A stretch of DNA of 8,431 nt from Prolixibacteraceae bacterium (GTDB lineage Bacteria; Bacteroidota; Bacteroidia; Bacteroidales; Prolixibacteraceae): assembly GCA_027858145.1 (NCBI GenBank), contig JAQIDF010000386.1:1-8431 (forward strand), written 5' to 3'. Under the pieces are notes generated by a model. That model saw only the letters and a list, made by a program, of their open reading frames with translations, searched no databases and was not told the origin of the DNA. Of the stretch, positions 5,272 through 8,431 are shown piece after piece. Made by a program: the position numbers and the translations under genes. Numbering within the stretch: position 1 is the first letter of the stretch; each line of letters opens with the position of its first letter.

Positions 5272-6822
5272 ATGGCCAATAAAAGGATTTGTATGAGAAA
5301 AGTTAGAGAGTTATTAAAGTTATGCTATGAAAAAAATTATAGCGCCCGCCAAGCTGCCAAAACTATTGGCATCGGCAAAACCTCGGTAACCGAATACCTG
5401 GCCGGCTTTAAGGCAAGTGGCCTTGAATATTGTTCTATAGCCGGGATGTCAGACAGTGAACTGTTAAATTGCATCAACCATAAAAAACATGCAGAAAATC
5501 AACGGTACAGCGATCTGAGCAAGCAGTTTGATTACTTTGAAAAGGAACTTAAAAGAACAGGGGTGACCCTACAATTATTGTGGGAAGAATACAAGCATGA
5601 TCGGAGTGACCATTATGGTTACAGTCAGTTCTGCCACCATTATTATAAATGGCGCAAAGAACATAAGGTCAGCATGCATATGGAGCATAAAGCCGGGGAC
5701 AAGATGTTTGTTGATTTCACAGGAAAAAAACTGGCCGTCACCAACCCCGAAACAGGGGAAATGACAGAATATGAAGTTTTTGTGTCAGTGCTCGGGGCCA
5801 GCCAGCTATCCTATATCGAGGCAGTCCCCTCACAAAAAAAGGCCGATTGGATTGCCGTAAACCAAAATGCCTTACACTTTTACGGGGGAGCCCCGGCAGC
5901 CATCGTCCCCGATTGCCTCAAATCAGCGGTTATCAAGGCCGACAACTATGAACCGGAGGTAAACCCTTCATATAAAGATTTTGCCGGGCATTACGGCACG
6001 GTAATCCTGCCGGCAAGGGCTTTGCACCCACAAGACAAATCACTGGCCGAGAACTTTGTAAAGAGTGCTTACAGCAAGATATATGCACCTTTACGGAACA
6101 TGGTGTTCTTTTCTTTAGAAGAACTCAACCATGCCTTGTGGGAACAACTTGACCTTTATAATTGCCGCAAATTTCAAGGCCGTGACCATTCAAGGCAACA
6201 ACTCTTCGACCAAATAGAAAAAGGACAGCTAAAACCCTTGGTAAAAGAAGTGTATGAGCTGAAAACTTTTATCCAGTGCAAGGTGCAATATAACCACCAT
6301 GTTTACCTAAAAGAAGACAAGCATTATTACAGTGTACCCTTTCAATATACCGGGAAACAAGTAATGGTCAACTACACCTCAGGCCTTGTCGAGATATACC
6401 ACAACAACCTGCGTATCGCCATACACAAACGGGACAGGAAACAATATGAATACACAACAGAGTATGCGCACAGACCCGTAAACCACCAGGTTCAAGTAAA
6501 ATGGACACCAGAACGGTTTATCTCCTGGGCGCGCAGCATCGACCCCAAAGTTGAGCTATTGGTCACGAAGGTACTTGACAGCCGCCCCCACCCGGAACAA
6601 GCCTATAAAACCTGCATGGGGTTGTTGAACTTACAAAAAAAGTGTGATACGCAAGATTATATAAAGGCTTGCAACAAAGCACTATTATTAAACTGCCTGA
6701 CCTTTAAGTTTATTAAAAACACGGTCGAATCAAAAACATTTAACCTTGACGCAGAACAAGAACTGGAACTGTTGGATTTGCCAGACCATGGTAATATAAG
6801 GGGAAAAGAATATTACAATTAA
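5272..6822 (+). CDS. istA: IS21-family transposase IstA
   Basis: A 516-residue protein from the ATG at 5272. The frame is open further upstream to a GTG at 5245, but that start lies only a few bases after the repeat array, and MANKRICMRKVRELL looks like the natural beginning. An N-terminal HTH (NYSARQAAKTIGIGKTSVTE) recognises the element ends. The integrase-type catalytic core has Asp148 (FVDFTGKK), Asp214 (VPDCLKSAV) and Glu260 (LAENFVKSAY), a complete DDE triad. The C-terminal part (HHVYLKEDKHYYSVPFQY) matches the beta-barrel typical of the family. IstA cuts and joins the DNA ends and works with IstB, encoded 12 bp downstream. Length and residues are normal for the family, with no sign of decay. 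Confidence 0.95.
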   Translation: MANKRICMRKVRELLKLCYEKNYSARQAAKTIGIGKTSVTEYLAGFKASGLEYCSIAGMSDSELLNCINHKKHAENQRYSDLSKQFDYFEKELKRTGVTLQLLWEEYKHDRSDHYGYSQFCHHYYKWRKEHKVSMHMEHKAGDKMFVDFTGKKLAVTNPETGEMTEYEVFVSVLGASQLSYIEAVPSQKKADWIAVNQNALHFYGGAPAAIVPDCLKSAVIKADNYEPEVNPSYKDFAGHYGTVILPARALHPQDKSLAENFVKSAYSKIYAPLRNMVFFSLEELNHALWEQLDLYNCRKFQGRDHSRQQLFDQIEKGQLKPLVKEVYELKTFIQCKVQYNHHVYLKEDKHYYSVPFQYTGKQVMVNYTSGLVEIYHNNLRIAIHKRDRKQYEYTTEYAHRPVNHQVQVKWTPERFISWARSIDPKVELLVTKVLDSRPHPEQAYKTCMGLLNLQKKCDTQDYIKACNKALLLNCLTFKFIKNTVESKTFNLDAEQELELLDLPDHGNIRGKEYYN

Positions 6823-6834
6823 AAATAATAGAAA

Positions 6835-7572
6835 ATGAACATTAACGCAACACTTGAGAAGTTGACCGCCATGCGGTTGAGCGGTTTTGAAAGGGCTTAC
6901 CGTGAGGTTACCGAAAATGCCCAACAGGGACAATTTACAACCGACCAGCTAATAGCACACCTGGTTGATGCCGAGTATGATGACAAATACAATAAAAAGC
7001 TCAACCGGTTGGTAAAGCAAGCCCGCTTTAAACAACAAGCCAGTATCGAGCAATTAAGCTTCCACCACCCAAGGGGGCTTGATAAAAACCAGGTACTGCA
7101 ACTACAAACCTGTGACTGGGTTAAAAAGTCAAGGGATTTGTTAATTACCGGCCCAACCGGTGTTGGAAAATCCTTTATTGCCTGCGCATTGGGCTTCCAG
7201 GCCTGCATTAACGAGTTTAAAGTAATGTATGTCACAGCAAACCGGTTGTTTGACAGGCTGGTATACGCCAAAGCCGATGGGAGCTATTTTAAAGTGCTCG
7301 ATGGTATATCAAAAGCTAAATTGCTGATTATTGATGATTTTGGGTTAAGAAAAATTGACAATAAACAATGCACCATGTTACTTGATATTATTGACGACAG
7401 ACATGGAAATTTATCAACAATAATAACATCACAGCTACCTGTGAAAACGTGGTACGATTGTTTTGCTGAACCAACTATTGCAGATGCAATTTTGGACCGG
7501 TTAGTCAATGGTTCATACCGTATCGAATTGCAGGGTGAATCAATGCGAAAAAATTTGAGAAAAAGTGAATAA
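6835..7572 (+). CDS. istB: IS21-family helper ATPase IstB
   Basis: A 245-residue AAA+ ATPase of the DnaC/IstB type. Walker A is GPTGVGKS (residues 106-113, Lys112) and Walker B is LLIIDDFG with Asp167 and Asp168. A sensor-type ITSQLPVKTW segment and the C-terminal ILDRLVNGSYRIELQGESMR also match the family. IstB binds target DNA and activates IstA, directing target choice. It follows istA by 12 bp and is presumably translated from the same message. Length is typical (about 240-260 residues), and the start MNINATLEKLTAMRLSGF is the usual family beginning. No defects are seen. Confidence 0.95.
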   Translation: MNINATLEKLTAMRLSGFERAYREVTENAQQGQFTTDQLIAHLVDAEYDDKYNKKLNRLVKQARFKQQASIEQLSFHHPRGLDKNQVLQLQTCDWVKKSRDLLITGPTGVGKSFIACALGFQACINEFKVMYVTANRLFDRLVYAKADGSYFKVLDGISKAKLLIIDDFGLRKIDNKQCTMLLDIIDDRHGNLSTIITSQLPVKTWYDCFAEPTIADAILDRLVNGSYRIELQGESMRKNLRKSE

Positions 7573-7611
7573 AATGTTTTAGTTTTAACACGAAAAAATT
7601 TTCAAGAAAAG

Positions 7612-7658
7612 TGTCCGTTAATTTCCGGAATGGGTGTCCGCTTTCAGCGGAATGTGCA
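7612..7658 (-). repeat. Right-end IS21 repeats
   Basis: Two inverted copies of the 23-bp unit have their TGTCCG cores at 7612 and 7635, again exactly 23 bp apart, followed by the degenerate terminal unit ending TGCA at 7658. Read on the minus strand, the innermost unit (CGGACACTTTTCTT) matches the innermost left unit at 5222-5235, so the two ends share the same internal order although the left end has more copies. Confidence 0.85.
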
Positions 7659-8012
7659 CAGCTTTTGGGATTAGGTAAAAACCAAAGTCGTGACTTTGAT
7701 TCGCAGGTAGCTTCAACAACTATAAGCTTCATACAATATACAATACTGGCCCTTTACAAAAGATATGATGCATATGAAACAATAGGTGGGCTTTTTAATA
7801 ACAGCAAAGAGGCAATAACAGAACAGGTGTTTTCTGACCGGATAAGGATAATGTTTGTTGAAATAATAATAACCTTGGTAGAAATACTGAACCTAAATGT
7901 TGAATTAGAAGAAACAATGCATCTGATAATCAACCAAACTGATATCGATAGTAAAATCAGCCTTATTTTTTCGCCCCATGTTGACAAGGGGCGAAAAAAA
8001 ATAGCCGCATAA
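7659..8012 (+). pseudogene. C-terminal remnant of an IS4-type transposase
   Basis: Immediately after the IS21 tip a frame reads QLLGLGKNQSRDFDSQVA, then STTISFIQYTILALYKRYDA and on to a stop at 8010-8012 (117 residues). The GKNQSRDFDSQ block followed by a hydrophobic helix and the YETIGGLF segment is the tail of a common Bacteroidota DDE transposase of the IS4 group, lying just after the catalytic Glu helix. The catalytic core is absent; the upstream part is replaced by IS21. It has no start of its own: the upstream in-frame start in the IS21 right end would only give a chimaera. It is not expected to be functional. The transposase origin is well supported, the subgroup less so. Confidence 0.75.
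7966..7999. terminator. Bidirectional rho-independent terminator
   Basis: A perfect 12-bp stem, TTTTTTCGCCCC (7966-7977) and GGGGCGAAAAAA (7988-7999), encloses a 10-nt loop. The U tract works best for minus-strand transcripts, with A-to-T symmetry giving a weaker plus-strand version. It sits inside the last codons of the transposase remnant, encoding SPHVDKGRKK, an arrangement often seen at the 3' ends of insertion sequences to block read-through. Confidence 0.7.
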
Positions 8013-8107
8013 ACAAAAATGGAATCACCAAATCATTGATATTCAGTAATGGCAAAAATGCCGCCATTTGATTATTAGGCAATTACAATAACTCCGAAAG
8101 TTCAGTT
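8013..8107. other. Short intergenic junction between two transposase remnants
   Basis: No gene is seen. A small inverted repeat, AATGGC (8048-8053) with GCCATT (8063-8068), may be part of a lost element end. The frame of the following remnant is open from 8072, but residues before about 8105 do not resemble the transposase, so the junction of the two remnants lies in this stretch. Confidence 0.4.
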
Positions 8108-8287
8108 ATGAATTTGAAAGGATGGTTAAGAGGAATACATCACCATTGCAGCAAAGACAGGTTACAAGGCTACCTTGAAGAATATCATTTCAGGTACAAT
8201 AGGCGAAATAATATGGAGACTATCTTCGATACCCTACTTAAAAGAATGGTATATAATGAACCAAAACGTTTAAATACAGAGAAATAA
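8108..8287 (+). pseudogene. C-terminal remnant of an IS1595-family (ISXO2-like) transposase
   Basis: The frame reads MNLKGWLRGIHHHCSKDRLQ, then GYLEEYHFRYNRRNNMETIF, and stops at 8285-8287. The WLRG-HHxCS, LQxYLxEYxFRYNRR series is the characteristic end of IS1595/ISXO2-type transposases, which copy with a DDE-like core that is entirely absent here. The ATG at 8108 is an internal Met of the original protein rather than a true start. About 60 residues remain of a protein usually near 300. It lies directly upstream of the Abi_2-like gene and may have removed its start region. Confidence 0.75.
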
Positions 8288-8289
8288 TC

Positions 8290-8431
8290 CTGCGGTCAGA
8301 CCGCTTATACCTACAAATAAATCTCTTAATAGGCAGAGGGCTGGAAATTCAAGACACCGATAATGCTGAACACATATTGTCAAATATTAGCTATTACCGA
8401 CTAGGTGAATATTGGCATTCAATGCAAAGTG
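8290..8431 (+). CDS. Abi_2-family (AbiD/AbiF-like) protein, 5' part, runs off the window
   Basis: The frame reads LYLQINLLIGRGLEIQDTDN, then AEHILSNISYYRLGEYWHSM, and continues past the right edge. The QI-LL--RGLEI, AEHILSNISYYRLGEYW pattern is the N-terminal signature of Abi_2 proteins, phage abortive-infection factors such as AbiD and AbiF. No ATG occurs in this frame between the preceding in-frame stop (8257-8259) and the conserved block; a CTG at 8290 is the only moderately plausible start I see. About 10-15 residues normally precede QI-LL, so either a non-standard start is used, or the N-terminus was lost to the adjacent transposase remnant, or there is a frameshift near 8311-8316 (another frame reads RPLIPT just before). 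The family call is fairly secure; the start and the activity are open. Confidence 0.7.
   Translation, partial: MRSDRLYLQINLLIGRGLEIQDTDNAEHILSNISYYRLGEYWHSMQS
8292..8304. repeat. Short GC-rich palindrome
   Basis: GCGGTCAGACCGC is symmetrical around its central A and stands out in AT-rich DNA between the transposase remnant and the Abi_2-like frame. It has no T tract, so it is a poor terminator. It could be an element-end trace or an operator; nothing decides between these. Confidence 0.35.

Larger units (their letters stand above)
5088..7658 (+). mobile_element. IS21-family insertion sequence, about 2.57 kb, apparently complete
   Basis: The element carries istA and istB in order on the same strand, flanked by IS21-type multiple terminal repeats. 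The left tip reads TGCAAAATCCGGAGC, and the complement of the right tip reads TGCACATTCCGCTG. Both are followed by AAAGCGGACACCCATTCCG, which is identical at the two ends. Both open reading frames are intact with all catalytic motifs, so the element is likely competent. The expected 4-8 bp target duplication is not visible (left flank TTTAAAGGAG, right flank CAGCTTTTGG), and the flanks belong to unrelated genes. The tips are placed from the TGCA ends and could be off by one or two bases. Confidence 0.88.

Noticed and set aside
6897..7271. Minus-strand open frame of 124 residues inside istB
   Set aside because: It is the shadow of the well-supported istB coding sequence, rich in Cys and Ser as expected for antisense frames, with no recognisable motif.
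7611..7658. True start of the gene ending at 8012 within the IS21 right end
   Set aside because: These codons are IS21 terminal repeats; transposase homology begins only at 7659, so the start is a fusion artefact.

Overview
The window looks like a chromosomal accessory region from a member of the Bacteroidota. The evidence is AT-rich coding DNA, weak or absent Shine-Dalgarno sequences, a promoter of the Bacteroidota type (TTTG, 20-bp spacer, TATATTTG) ahead of the first accessory gene, and transposases of types I associate with that phylum. Species cannot be told from this sequence.

Layout, left to right. (1) 1-266: the tail of the visible part of a sodium:solute symporter gene, cut off after its fourth or so membrane segment. 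This appears to be the old chromosomal backbone and the left edge of the accessory region. (2) 267-680: no intact gene. It holds a short orphan C-terminal coding remnant, dyad-rich DNA that on the minus strand resembles the 3' end (domains V-VI) of a group II intron, and an AACGTTGGG-type motif. (3) 681-2364: an apparently intact two-gene operon, an XRE-type regulator followed by a DNA cytosine-5 methyltransferase. The promoter is bracketed by two similar pseudo-palindromes, which suggests autoregulation as in controller-protein R-M systems. (4) 2340-2387: the first 16 codons of a third operon gene, overlapping the methyltransferase end and cut by an insertion sequence. (5) 2388-4737: a 2350-bp insertion sequence with perfect 16-bp terminal inverted repeats. 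Its DDE transposase is split over two reading frames joined at a run of eight T. (6) 4738-5087: an internal piece of a response-receiver-like protein (LDW phosphoacceptor motif, IYTG strand) with an acidic insertion. (7) 5088-7658: a complete IS21-family element (istA, istB) whose left end carries transposase-site-like repeats with an exact 23-bp period. (8) 7659-8287: C-terminal remnants of two more transposases, the first ending over a bidirectional terminator. (9) About 8290-8431: the beginning of an Abi_2-type abortive-infection protein, running off the window and lacking a clear start codon.

My reading is that this is a defence island in decay. A methyltransferase-based system (regulator, methylase, a third gene, probably a receiver-like protein) was broken by one insertion sequence with loss of DNA. 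It was then truncated again at an IS21 element whose two flanks do not belong together. The regulator and methylase survive as a possible solitary methylation unit. No restriction nuclease remains intact in the window.
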